From Sva-07 sp038321235 (lineage in GTDB: Bacteria; Actinomycetota; Acidimicrobiia; Acidimicrobiales; Ilumatobacteraceae): a stretch of DNA of 64,000 nt. The stretch lies in the NCBI GenBank assembly GCA_038321235.1, contig JBBQEU010000001.1, positions 62,001-126,000 on the forward strand, read 5' to 3'. Below the pieces are notes generated by a model. That model saw only the letters and a list, made by a program, of their open reading frames with translations, searched no databases and was not told where the DNA came from. Shown piece after piece: positions 34,865 to 42,969 of the stretch. Numbering within the stretch: position 1 is the first letter of the stretch; each line of letters starts with the position of its first letter. Both the position numbers and the translations under genes were made by a program.

Positions 34865-37800
34865 GTGCACGCCGATCGTGACCTCGTCGAGAAGCGGATC
34901 CAGCGCGAGCTGTGGGAGCGAGTCCTCCCGCTCGTGCACTCCCACCGACGTCCCCTGACGATCGAGGCCGGCCCGGATGTCGGGCATCTCGAACCCTTCG
35001 AAGCCGGATCGTCGTGGGGTGCACCGTGGGCGACCACGTGGTTCCGTCTCACCGGTGAGATCCCCGGCGACTGGGCGGGCCGTCGCGTCGAAGCCGTGAT
35101 CGACCTCGGGTTCCACCAGCGCGCCGCCGGGTTCCAATGCGAAGGTCTCGTCGTCGACCTCCACGACGACGGCTCGTTCACGCCGTTGCAGGGCATCCAC
35201 CCCCGCCGCACCAACTACGCCGTCGACGCCGTGGCGGGACCGATCGTGCTCCACGTCGAGGCGGCGTCCAATCCGATGTTCCCTCAGTTCACGCCGTCGC
35301 CGCTCGGCTCGCTCGACACCGCCGGAGACCGGCTGCTCTACCGGTTCCGTCAGGCGTCACTCGTGGTTGTCGACCCAGTTGCCGAGGCCCTTGCCTACGA
35401 CATCGAGGTGCTCGACGGGGTGATGTGCTCGCTGGCACTCGACGATCCGCGCCGCGCTCGGCTGCTTCGTACGATCGCCGCCGCGCTCGATCGCATCCCT
35501 GATGTCAGCTCTGCTCGCCGCGTCATTGCCCCTGCGATGGCGGAGGACTTCGGCGACGCCGTGCGTCACCGGGCCGTCGCCGTCGGCCACGCCCACATCG
35601 ACACCGCCTGGCTGTGGCCGATCCGCGAAACCAAGCGCAAGTGCACCCGCACGTTCGCCTCGGCGGTCGCGCTGATGGACGACTACCCCGAGTACGTGTT
35701 CGCAGCCTCGTCGGCGCAGCACTACACCTGGATCGAAGAACGCCACCCCGAGTTGTTCACCAAGATCGTCGATCGGGTCGAGCGCGGTCAGTGGGCGCCG
35801 GTCGGCGGCATGTGGGTCGAAGCCGACATGAACGTGCCGTCGGGTGAGAGCCTCGTGCGCCAGATCGTGTTCGGCCAGCGCTACTTCGAGGAGAAGTTCG
35901 GCCGCCGTTGCACCGAGGTGTGGATCCCCGACGTGTTCGGCTACCCGGCCGGGCTGCCGCAGGTGTTCGCCGCCGGCGGGATGCACCGATTCGTCACCCA
36001 GAAGCTCAGCTGGAACAAGCAGAACACGTTCCCGCACAGCACGTTCTGGTGGGAGGGCCTCGACGGCACGCGGGTCCTCACCCACTTCCCGCCGGTCGAC
36101 ACCTACAACGCCGAGATCACGCCGGCGGAGTTCGGGTTCTCGATCACCAACTTCAAGGACCACGCGTGGAGCAGCGACTCGCTGATGCCGTTCGGCCACG
36201 GTGATGGTGGCGGCGGCCCGACCCGCGAGATGCTCGAGCGCGGCCGTCGTCTCGCGCGAATCGACTCGCGGGCCACCCTCGAGGTCGGTGCACCCGACGC
36301 GATGTTCGAGCGGATCGAACGTGACATCGACCGCGGCGCCCCGGCGCCGGTGTGGCGCGGCGAGCTGTACTTCGAGACCCACCGCGGCACGCTCACCAGC
36401 CAGATCGAGACCAAGATCGGTAACCGCCGATGTGAGCGCCTGCTGGTCGAAGCCGAGCTGTGGGCGTCCACGCTCGGACGCGAGGCCGACGTCGACCACC
36501 TCTGGAAGGACGTGCTCACTCAGCAGTTCCACGACATCCTCCCGGGCTCGTCGATCGCGTGGGTTCACGCTGACGCCGAAGCCGCGTTCGCCGAGGTCGG
36601 CGCCGAGCTGGAGGCGCGCATTGCAGTGCTGCTCAGCGACGCGGTCGGCCCGGGGCGTTGGCTCGCGAACCCTGCCGATGCGGCGATCGACGAGGTCGTC
36701 GTGCTCGACGTCGACGGGGCGGACGCGGCATCGATCGCAGGCGACCAGGGCCAAATCCTGTCGGACGGTCGTGTCGCCGCACGTGTCGACGTCCCTGCGC
36801 TCGGCCTCGCGCTGCTCGAGCCGCAGCCCGTCGACGACCGGGTGGTGCTGTCCGACTCGTCCATGACGAACGGCCACCTCGCCGCGCGCTGGGACTCGCT
36901 CGGCAACATCATCTCGATCATCGATCTCGCCCGCGCTCGCGAGATCGTGCCGAACGGCGAAGTGATGGCGGCGCTCGAACTCGCGGTTGATCAGCCGGTG
37001 GAGTACGACGCCTGGGACCTCGAGTCGTGGACTCGTTCGGGCGGTGTGCCGCTCACCGGACCCGGCACCGTCGAGGTGACGATCGTCGACGACGGCCCGC
37101 TGGTCGGGCGGTTGCAGGTCGCTCGGCGCTTCGGCGCATCGCGTTCGGTGGTCACCTACGAACTGCACGCCGACAGTCCCCAACTGCTCGTCCACGTCGA
37201 ACTCGACTGGCACCACGACGAGCATCTGCTCTCGATGGCCTTTCCCCTCGACGTGCGAAGCGACGTGGCGATGTGCGACATCCAGTTCGGCGTGGTTGCC
37301 CGCCCGACCCATCCGTCGAGCCCATGGGACGCCGCCAAGTTCGAGGTCTGCGCCCACCGGTTCGTCGACGTCGCTGAGCCCGACTTCGGTGTCGCGATCC
37401 TCAACACCGGTCGCTACGGCCATGGTGTGTTCGATGGAGCGGTGCGGGTGAGCCTTGCCAAGGCGGCCAAGTATCCGGATCCGAATGCCGACCGGGGCCA
37501 CCACGAGGTCACGTTGGCGATCCGCCCGCACTCCGCTGGGCTCGCCGAGGTGCGTGCCGCCGCTGCCCGCTTGAACGCCCCGCTCCGGGTGATCACCGAT
37601 GGCCGAGCGATCGCTCCGACTGCGTCGATCGTGCGGATCGCTGGCGCTGATGCTGGAAGCGCACCAGGCGTCGGGGTCGATGCGGTCAAGCTCGCCGACG
37701 ACGGCTCCGGTGACCTGATCGTGCGGCTCCACGAGGCGGTCGGCAACCGCACCCGCATCTCCGTGGCCACCCCCGGCCGGGTCACCGATGCCTGGCGGTG

Positions 37801-37930
37801 CAACCTGCTGGAGGAACCCCAGAGCGCCGAGGAGGTCGGCGACGGTGTGGTCACGATCACGCTGCGCCCCTTTCAGATCGTCACCCTCCGCCTGCGCCGA
37901 TCCGAGAACGACGACGGCCGCACCCGCTGA
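34865..37930 (+). CDS. Alpha-mannosidase (glycoside hydrolase family 38)
   Basis: The 1021-residue protein has no signal peptide, so it is cytoplasmic and likely trims imported or internal mannosides. Family GH38 active-site residues are visible: HID of GHAHIDTAWLW (His244, Asp246), the nucleophile Asp356 in WIPDVFGYPAGLPQ, and His445 in GHGDGGGGP, which together bind the catalytic zinc ion. An N-terminal beta-sandwich (1-230) precedes, and beta-sandwich domains fill 640-1021. The GTG start at 34865 begins where similarity to bacterial members starts. It stands alone between two palindromic repeat sites. Confidence 0.93.
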   Translation: MHADRDLVEKRIQRELWERVLPLVHSHRRPLTIEAGPDVGHLEPFEAGSSWGAPWATTWFRLTGEIPGDWAGRRVEAVIDLGFHQRAAGFQCEGLVVDLHDDGSFTPLQGIHPRRTNYAVDAVAGPIVLHVEAASNPMFPQFTPSPLGSLDTAGDRLLYRFRQASLVVVDPVAEALAYDIEVLDGVMCSLALDDPRRARLLRTIAAALDRIPDVSSARRVIAPAMAEDFGDAVRHRAVAVGHAHIDTAWLWPIRETKRKCTRTFASAVALMDDYPEYVFAASSAQHYTWIEERHPELFTKIVDRVERGQWAPVGGMWVEADMNVPSGESLVRQIVFGQRYFEEKFGRRCTEVWIPDVFGYPAGLPQVFAAGGMHRFVTQKLSWNKQNTFPHSTFWWEGLDGTRVLTHFPPVDTYNAEITPAEFGFSITNFKDHAWSSDSLMPFGHGDGGGGPTREMLERGRRLARIDSRATLEVGAPDAMFERIERDIDRGAPAPVWRGELYFETHRGTLTSQIETKIGNRRCERLLVEAELWASTLGREADVDHLWKDVLTQQFHDILPGSSIAWVHADAEAAFAEVGAELEARIAVLLSDAVGPGRWLANPADAAIDEVVVLDVDGADAASIAGDQGQILSDGRVAARVDVPALGLALLEPQPVDDRVVLSDSSMTNGHLAARWDSLGNIISIIDLARAREIVPNGEVMAALELAVDQPVEYDAWDLESWTRSGGVPLTGPGTVEVTIVDDGPLVGRLQVARRFGASRSVVTYELHADSPQLLVHVELDWHHDEHLLSMAFPLDVRSDVAMCDIQFGVVARPTHPSSPWDAAKFEVCAHRFVDVAEPDFGVAILNTGRYGHGVFDGAVRVSLAKAAKYPDPNADRGHHEVTLAIRPHSAGLAEVRAAAARLNAPLRVITDGRAIAPTASIVRIAGADAGSAPGVGVDAVKLADDGSGDLIVRLHEAVGNRTRISVATPGRVTDAWRCNLLEEPQSAEEVGDGVVTITLRPFQIVTLRLRRSENDDGRTR

Positions 37931-37940
37931 CCCCGTGGAG

Positions 37941-37981
37941 CGATGAGTTTCCGAGTGACCTGTCCGCGCGAAGACTCATCG
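37941..37981. repeat. Extragenic palindrome, GATGAGTTTCCG family, copy 2
   Basis: The order is GATGAGTTTCCG, GACCTGT loop, then CGCGCG and ACTCATCG. The stem is imperfect (AGACTCATCG arm). It lies ten bases after the mannosidase stop, in tandem with copy 3 at a 62-base period. Confidence 0.8.
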
Positions 37982-38002
37982 CTTGGGGATGTGTCGCGGA
38001 GG

Positions 38003-38043
38003 TGATGAGTTTCCGAGTGACCTGTCCGCGCGGAGACTCATCG
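38003..38043. repeat. Extragenic palindrome, GATGAGTTTCCG family, copy 3
   Basis: Nearly identical to copy 2 over about 40 bases (one change within CGCGCGGAGACTC). It ends 15 bases before the stop of the convergent M20 gene, so copies 2 and 3 fill the convergent gap. Confidence 0.8.
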
Positions 38044-38057
38044 CTTGCGAGTCACGT

Positions 38058-39314
38058 TCAGGTGGGGGCGAGGTGGCGGAGGGCGGCCGCGGCGTAGAGC
38101 GCGGTGCCCGTGGCCATCGCCGGCTCGTCGAACATCACGCGGTTGGAGTGGTTCGGCGCGGCGGTGGCAGGGTTCTCGCCCTGCGGTGTGCCACCGAGGA
38201 ACATCATCGCCCCGGGCAGATTCTGCAACACGTAGCTGAAGTCTTCGGCGCCCATCACCGGGTGCGGCAGTTTCACCACGTGGTCGGCGCCGGCGACGTC
38301 GCCCGCCAGGTCGAGCGCCCAGTCGGCGAAGCGATCGTCGTTGCTCGTGACGGGATACCCGAAGACGATCTCGACGTCGCAGCCGCAGGCATGGGCCGAC
38401 GCTACGCCCTCGGCGACGCGGCGAATACCGTCGTGGACCTTGGCCCGAGTCCGCTCACTCGTGGCGCGAATCGTTCCCTCGATCTCGGCGACCTCGGGGA
38501 TCACGTTGTTGGTGGTGCCCGCCGTGATGCGCCCGACGGTGACCACCGATGGGTCGAACACGTCGATCGAGCGGGTGATCATCGTCTGCAACGCCTGCAC
38601 GATCTCGCACGCCACCGGGATCGGGTCGAGCGCCCGGTGCGGCTCGCTGGCGTGGCCACCGCGGCCGATCACCCGAATCGTCATCGTGTCGGCCGATGCC
38701 ATGATCGGCCCCCGCCGGCTGCTCACCCAACCGCTCGGCAGTGCCGAGGTGATGTGCAGCGCGAACGCCGCGTCGACCGGCGACTCGGTGCCGTCTGCCC
38801 GCTTCGGTACGTCGAGCAGGCCCTCGTCGAGCATGAATCGCGCACCGTGGTGTCCCTCTTCGCCGGGCTGGAACATGAACAGCACCCGTCCGGCGATGTC
38901 GTCACGGCGCTCGGCCAACAGGTGCGCGGCGCTCGACAACATCGCGGTGTGGGTGTCGTGACCGCAGGCGTGCATACAGCCGTCGACGTGCGATGCGAAG
39001 TCGAGCCCCGTGTCCTCGGGCATCGGCAGTGCGTCCATGTCGCCGCGCAACAGCATCGTCGGACCGGGCTTCGAACCCTCCAGCAGCGCCACGATCCCGC
39101 TGGTCGACTCGTGGGTGGTGATCGACAGCGGCAACCCCTCCAGCGATTCCAACACCCGGTCACGAGTGATCGGCAACTCGTTGCCCAGCTCCGGCCATTC
39201 GTGCAATGTGCGTCGCAACGCGATGGTGTCACCGAGCAGCTCGTGGGCATGGGCCGTGACCGATGCGATCATGGGGTCGGTGTCGTGCGCGAGCTCGTTC
39301 GAAGGGTCGGCCAT
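38058..39314 (-). CDS. M20-family amidohydrolase
   Basis: The 418-residue protein belongs to the M20D amidohydrolases (N-acyl amino acid/hippurate hydrolase type): RGDMDALPM, HACGHDTHTAML and PGEEGHHGA supply the two-metal ligands and the catalytic Glu, with GRGGHAS before the dimerisation domain and MGAEDFSY near the end. It probably releases free amino acids from N-acyl derivatives in the cytoplasm. ATG 39314 was chosen at the onset of similarity. It is divergent from the WXG100 gene and convergent with the mannosidase. Confidence 0.92.
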   Translation of the reverse strand: MADPSNELAHDTDPMIASVTAHAHELLGDTIALRRTLHEWPELGNELPITRDRVLESLEGLPLSITTHESTSGIVALLEGSKPGPTMLLRGDMDALPMPEDTGLDFASHVDGCMHACGHDTHTAMLSSAAHLLAERRDDIAGRVLFMFQPGEEGHHGARFMLDEGLLDVPKRADGTESPVDAAFALHITSALPSGWVSSRRGPIMASADTMTIRVIGRGGHASEPHRALDPIPVACEIVQALQTMITRSIDVFDPSVVTVGRITAGTTNNVIPEVAEIEGTIRATSERTRAKVHDGIRRVAEGVASAHACGCDVEIVFGYPVTSNDDRFADWALDLAGDVAGADHVVKLPHPVMGAEDFSYVLQNLPGAMMFLGGTPQGENPATAAPNHSNRVMFDEPAMATGTALYAAAALRHLAPT

Positions 39315-39366
39315 CACGGCATGGTAGGCGTTCCCCTTCGGAGCTGTCACCGCCCACTGACGCACC

Positions 39367-39402
39367 GAACGACGACATCCGGTCGTCGTTCGATCGAACG
39401 AC
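39367..39402. promoter_or_regulatory. Overlapping palindromes before the WXG100 gene
   Basis: GAACGACGAC (39367-39376) pairs perfectly with GTCGTCGTTC (39382-39391). The second part also belongs to a perfect 18-bp palindrome, GTCGTTCGATCGAACGAC (39385-39402). The heptamer GAACGAC thus occurs three times in alternating orientation. The site lies 12 bases before the WXG100 ATG and in the divergent gap with the M20 gene, which suits an operator for a TetR-like dimer or an RNA switch (inference). Confidence 0.6.
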
Positions 39403-39413
39403 TGGAGCGACCC

Positions 39414-39686
39414 ATGACGATGTACGGAGCAAACCCCGAGCAGCTCACCAACCTCGGCAGCACACTGAATCGCCAGATCGACAGCATCACCCAGGTGATG
39501 TCGACCGTCGATGGTGTACTCAACGGAACCGCCTGGACGGGCCCCGCACGCGACCAGTTCGTCGAGGATTGGAACGGCAGCTTCAAGCAGGCGCTCGGCA
39601 AACTCAACGAGGCCTTCGGGTTGGCCGGTCGCGACTGCATGACGATGTCCGACGAGCTGCGCAGGTTGCTCGGCGCTCGCGGCTGA
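39414..39686 (+). CDS. WXG100 (ESAT-6-like) protein
   Basis: The 90-residue all-helical protein has a WxG turn (WTG, residues 41-43) between two predicted helices, matching WXG100 proteins exported by type VII/ESX systems as dimers. A C-terminal YxxxD/E export signal is not obvious (MSDELRRLLGARG). ATG 39414 has GGAG six bases upstream. No ESX ATPase, mycosin or partner gene is nearby, so it is an orphan in this window. It could be a solo secreted factor or a structural homologue. Confidence 0.75.
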   Translation: MTMYGANPEQLTNLGSTLNRQIDSITQVMSTVDGVLNGTAWTGPARDQFVEDWNGSFKQALGKLNEAFGLAGRDCMTMSDELRRLLGARG

Positions 39687-39711
39687 TTGCGAAGCCTCTA
39701 CGCTGGCCGCA

Positions 39712-39990
39712 GTGGCATACGTCGAGTTCACCATCGAGCCGTTCGTCGAGGGACGACCAGGCCCGCACGTGATCGCGGCGATCGCTGCCGCGGAGGCCAC
39801 GGGGTTCGATGTCGAGATCGGGCCGTTCGGGTCGTCGGTGGCTGTCGATCTCGCCGACGTCGGCAGCGTCATCGGTGCGCTCACCGATGCGGCGATGGCG
39901 AACGGTGCGTCCCACGTCAGCGTTCACGTCGCACGCGAGATCCCGACTGGACCGCCGGCATTCGAAGTACCCCATGGGGTCGATGAATGA
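39712..39990 (+). CDS. Thiamine-binding-like (YkoF/MTH1187 type) protein
   Basis: The 92-residue protein reads as a ferredoxin-like alpha/beta fold: YVEFTIEPFVEG, PHVIAAIAAAEATGFDVEIGPFGSS, VIGALTDAAMANGASHVSVHV. This pattern is typical of the MTH1187/YkoF family, which binds thiamine or hydroxymethylpyrimidine. The GTG start is at 39712. Its stop overlaps the ATG of the HTH gene by 4 bases, so it leads a coupled three-gene operon. Family assignment is moderate, as no ligand residue can be confirmed. Confidence 0.55.
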   Translation: MAYVEFTIEPFVEGRPGPHVIAAIAAAEATGFDVEIGPFGSSVAVDLADVGSVIGALTDAAMANGASHVSVHVAREIPTGPPAFEVPHGVDE

Positions 39991-40400
39991 GTACGACGAG
40001 ACCGACGCTGACCACAGGTCGAGCGCGGGGCGCCGACGGCCGGCTGGCGGTCCATCCGTTGCTCCGGTCGGTGAAGCCGGTGGTCGACGCGCTCGGAGCG
40101 TCGTTCGTGGCAGCCGACGAGATGGAGGCCAGCGACGTTGCGCTCGTGTGGGAGGGCCGCACCGTTGCGGGCGTTCGCATGCCACCGTTGCACGGCGCGC
40201 TCGAGCGCCTGATCGATGCCGTCGAAGCCGAGCTCGGCGGTCGGCTCCCCCTGCTGTCGCGCGAGGACAAGCAACGAGCGGTACGACTCCTCGACGAGCG
40301 CGGCGCCTTCATCCTCCGCCGAGCGGTCGAGGACGTCGCCGACGCGATGGACGTGAGCCGCATCACGGTCTACAACTACCTCAACGCGATCCACCGGTGA
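39987..40400 (+). CDS. HTH protein with YheO-like C-terminal domain
   Basis: The 137-residue protein has an N-terminal region with no recognised fold and a clear C-terminal helix-turn-helix (LLSREDKQRAVRLLDERGAF, then VEDVADAMDVSRITVYNYL). That C-terminus resembles the DNA-binding end of YheO-like regulators. It probably regulates its own operon or nearby genes. It overlaps the upstream thiamine-binding-like gene (ATGA) and the downstream HAD gene (GTGA) by 4 bases each. Confidence 0.7.
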   Translation: MSTTRPTLTTGRARGADGRLAVHPLLRSVKPVVDALGASFVAADEMEASDVALVWEGRTVAGVRMPPLHGALERLIDAVEAELGGRLPLLSREDKQRAVRLLDERGAFILRRAVEDVADAMDVSRITVYNYLNAIHR

Positions 40401-41107
40401 TCCGGCGCATCGACCAGTTCGACGTCGTCGCCTTCGACGCCGACGACACGTTGTGGCGCAGCGAGGACTCCTTCCGTCACGCCGAGCACCGCTTCGCCGA
40501 ACTCGTGAGCCCCTACGTGCCCGACGGCGTCGATGTCGATGCGGCACTCAAGGCCGTGGAACGCGCGGACATCTCGGTCACCGGGTACGGCGTCAAGGCG
40601 TTCACGCTGTCGATGGTCCGCGCCGCGATCAACGTCACCGAGGGTGCCATCCCGAGCGTCGTTGTCGGAGAACTCGCCGATCTCGGCCGGTCGATGTTGG
40701 TCGAAGACGTCCACCTCCTCCCGCACGTCAGCGAGGTGCTTGCGGCGGTGTCGCCGAGCGTCCGGACGGTGCTGATCACCAAGGGCGACCTCGTGCACCA
40801 GACCCGCAAGGTCACCACGTCGGGTATCGAGCACCACTTCACCGACATCGAGATCGTTCTCGAGAAGGACCCCGACACCTACGCGAAGATCCTGCAGCGT
40901 CTGGACGTCGCGCCCGATCGGTTCCTGATGATCGGCAACTCGGTGCGCAGCGATGTGCTCCCGGTGCTCGCACTCGGCGGACATGCGATCCATGTTCCGT
41001 ACCACATCACCTGGGATCACGAACGCGTCGACCACCACGACGAAGACGTCATGGAACTCGCTTCGATCGCCGACGTCCCTCTCTGGCTCGGCCTCACCAC
41101 GCTCTGA
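40397..41107 (+). CDS. HAD-family hydrolase
   Basis: The 236-residue phosphatase-like protein has HAD motif I FDADDTLW, motif II LITKGD, motif III Lys near EKDPDTYAK and motif IV IGNSVRSDV. The cap is small and helical, as in phosphoglycolate- or pyrimidine-nucleotidase-type members. GTG 40397 overlaps the HTH stop. The last 14 bases overlap the convergent inositol-monophosphatase-like gene. The substrate is unknown; linkage to a thiamine-binding-like protein hints at a thiamine or pyrimidine phosphate (inference). Confidence 0.85.
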   Translation: MIRRIDQFDVVAFDADDTLWRSEDSFRHAEHRFAELVSPYVPDGVDVDAALKAVERADISVTGYGVKAFTLSMVRAAINVTEGAIPSVVVGELADLGRSMLVEDVHLLPHVSEVLAAVSPSVRTVLITKGDLVHQTRKVTTSGIEHHFTDIEIVLEKDPDTYAKILQRLDVAPDRFLMIGNSVRSDVLPVLALGGHAIHVPYHITWDHERVDHHDEDVMELASIADVPLWLGLTTL

Positions 41108-41879
41108 TCGAGAAGCGGTGTCCGAGGCCGACCTGACCGTTGGTGAACGTGGCGGCGAACCGAGTTCCCTCGGCGGGCGGAGCGTCGTAGGCGATCGTTC
41201 CACCGGCGGCGACGACGACGGCGGCCAGGGCCGCGTGGTCCCAGTGCTGGCCGAACTGCACCGCTACCTCGAGCGAACCTTCGGCCACCATCAGCGCCGG
41301 GTACGTCGTCCACTCGTTCATCGGCACGTAGCGCCCGAGACCTTCCACGCCTTCGATCTGCGCTCGTTCCTCGCCGGCGAGCTGATCGACGACCGGTCCG
41401 CTCGACCACCGCATCTGCTCCGCGTCCGACTCGGCGCTGACACCGATCGACCGTGGTGTCGCAGCAGGCCCGTCGGTGAAGAAGGCGCCGCCGTCGAGCG
41501 TCCCCCACCACCGACGCCCGAGGGCAGGCATCGACACCATGCCAGCGACCGGCTGCCCGTCGACTTCCAGAGCGATCAGCGTTCCCCACGCCCGCCGCCC
41601 GGCGACGTAACTCTTCGTGCCGTCGATCGGGTCGAGCACCCAACAGCGCACACCCGAACCGGTGTCGCCCTCCTCCTCACCGATGATGCGGTCGTGGGGT
41701 CGGTGCTCGGCGAGCAGTTCGCGCAACATCCGTTCGATCAGCTTGTCAGTCGCCGACACCGGCGACCCGTCAAGCTTGATCTCGACGTCGAGGTCGTCGC
41801 TGCGCCACGTGCGCATCGCCTCGCGGTCGGCGATGTCGGCGGCCTGCATGAGCACGTCGAGATCGGTGGGAGCGGTCAC
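41094..41879 (-). CDS. Inositol monophosphatase family phosphatase
   Basis: The 261-residue protein has the metal-binding motifs of the family: GEEEG, DPIDGTKSY and the C-terminal WDHAALAAVVVAAGG. Close relatives in Actinobacteria are histidinol-phosphate phosphatase (HisN) or inositol-1-phosphatase, and the two cannot be told apart here. The GTG at 41879 overlaps the coaA stop by 4 bases, so it is expressed with coaA. Confidence 0.88.
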   Translation of the reverse strand: MTAPTDLDVLMQAADIADREAMRTWRSDDLDVEIKLDGSPVSATDKLIERMLRELLAEHRPHDRIIGEEEGDTGSGVRCWVLDPIDGTKSYVAGRRAWGTLIALEVDGQPVAGMVSMPALGRRWWGTLDGGAFFTDGPAATPRSIGVSAESDAEQMRWSSGPVVDQLAGEERAQIEGVEGLGRYVPMNEWTTYPALMVAEGSLEVAVQFGQHWDHAALAAVVVAAGGTIAYDAPPAEGTRFAATFTNGQVGLGHRFSIRAW

Positions 41880-42835
41880 AACCGCAGCAGCCTCACGCGG
41901 TCGACGCGATGGTCGCCGGTCTTGTGGACGATGAGCGATGCGCGCTCGCGCGTGGGCTCGATGTTCTCGCGCAGGTTCAACCCGTTGATCTCTCGCCAGA
42001 TGAGCTTGGCGGTGTCGACCGCTTCATCGTCGCTGAGTTCGGCGTAGAACCGGAAGAACGAATCCGGGTCCTGGAACACCGACGCCCGCAAGGCGAGGAA
42101 CCGGTCGACGTACCACTGCTCGATGTCGGATTCGTCGGCGTCGACGTAGATCGAGAAGTCGAAGTAGTCGCTGACGAACTCGGGCGCGCCGCTGCGGGTC
42201 TGCAACACGTTGAGCCCCTCGATGATCACGATGTCGGCGCCGCTCACGACGACGCGCTCGTCGGGCACGATGTCGTACACGACGTGGCTGTACACCGGCG
42301 CCTCGACCACCTCGTGACCGCTCTTGATCTCGCGTAACACCTGCAGCAGCGCCTTGGTGTCGTACGACTCGGGGAAGCCCTTGCGGTTCATGATGCCGCG
42401 CTGCTCCAGCACCTGGTTCGGGTACAGGAACCCGTCGGTGGTGATCAGGTCGACCTTGGGATGGTGGGGCCACTGTTCGAGCAGCGCCTGGAGAATGCGG
42501 GCGAACGTGCTCTTGCCGACCGCCACGCTGCCGGCGATGCCGATGACGTACGGCACCTTCGGTGCGATCGCACCGAGGAACGTCGCCGACACGCGGTGGA
42601 GGTCTTGGGTGGCGCTGATGTACAGATTGAGTAGTCGGCTGAGTGGCAAGTACACGGTGGCCACTTCGTCGAGGTCGATTCGCTCGTTGATGCCGCGGAG
42701 ACGTTCGAGTTCCGGCTGGGCCAGGGTGAGCGGCGTGGCCGCTCGCAGTTGCGACCACGTCTCGCGGTCGAAGTCGAGATAGCGACTCGTTCCGTTGGCT
42801 GCCGAGGTGGAGCCTCCGGTCGCGGTCTGGGTCAC
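41876..42835 (-). CDS. coaA: Type I pantothenate kinase
   Basis: CoaA phosphorylates pantothenate, the first step of coenzyme A synthesis, and is feedback-inhibited by CoA. The 319-residue length matches the family when GTG 42835 is used; the frame extends to 42928 with unlike sequence. Walker A is GIAGSVAVGKST, followed by TTDGFLYPN, KGFPESYD and IIEGLNVLQ, all typical. It is the first gene of a two-gene unit with the phosphatase and is divergent from the methyltransferase gene. Confidence 0.95.
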   Translation of the reverse strand: MTQTATGGSTSAANGTSRYLDFDRETWSQLRAATPLTLAQPELERLRGINERIDLDEVATVYLPLSRLLNLYISATQDLHRVSATFLGAIAPKVPYVIGIAGSVAVGKSTFARILQALLEQWPHHPKVDLITTDGFLYPNQVLEQRGIMNRKGFPESYDTKALLQVLREIKSGHEVVEAPVYSHVVYDIVPDERVVVSGADIVIIEGLNVLQTRSGAPEFVSDYFDFSIYVDADESDIEQWYVDRFLALRASVFQDPDSFFRFYAELSDDEAVDTAKLIWREINGLNLRENIEPTRERASLIVHKTGDHRVDRVRLLRL

Positions 42836-42969
42836 GGCGCCGACTGTAGATCGACGGACACTCGCGTCCCCAAGGCCCAGGCCCAGCGCCGAGGAGTGCG
42901 GCCCCGTGGAGTACGGCCCGAGGATCATGGGCGAAAGGCGGGAGTGGGCATCGGGCGTAGTCTGCGCGG

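Noticed and set aside
35357..37732. 791-codon frame antisense to the mannosidase
   Set aside because: It is the reverse-strand shadow of GH38 active-site blocks and holds no motif of its own.
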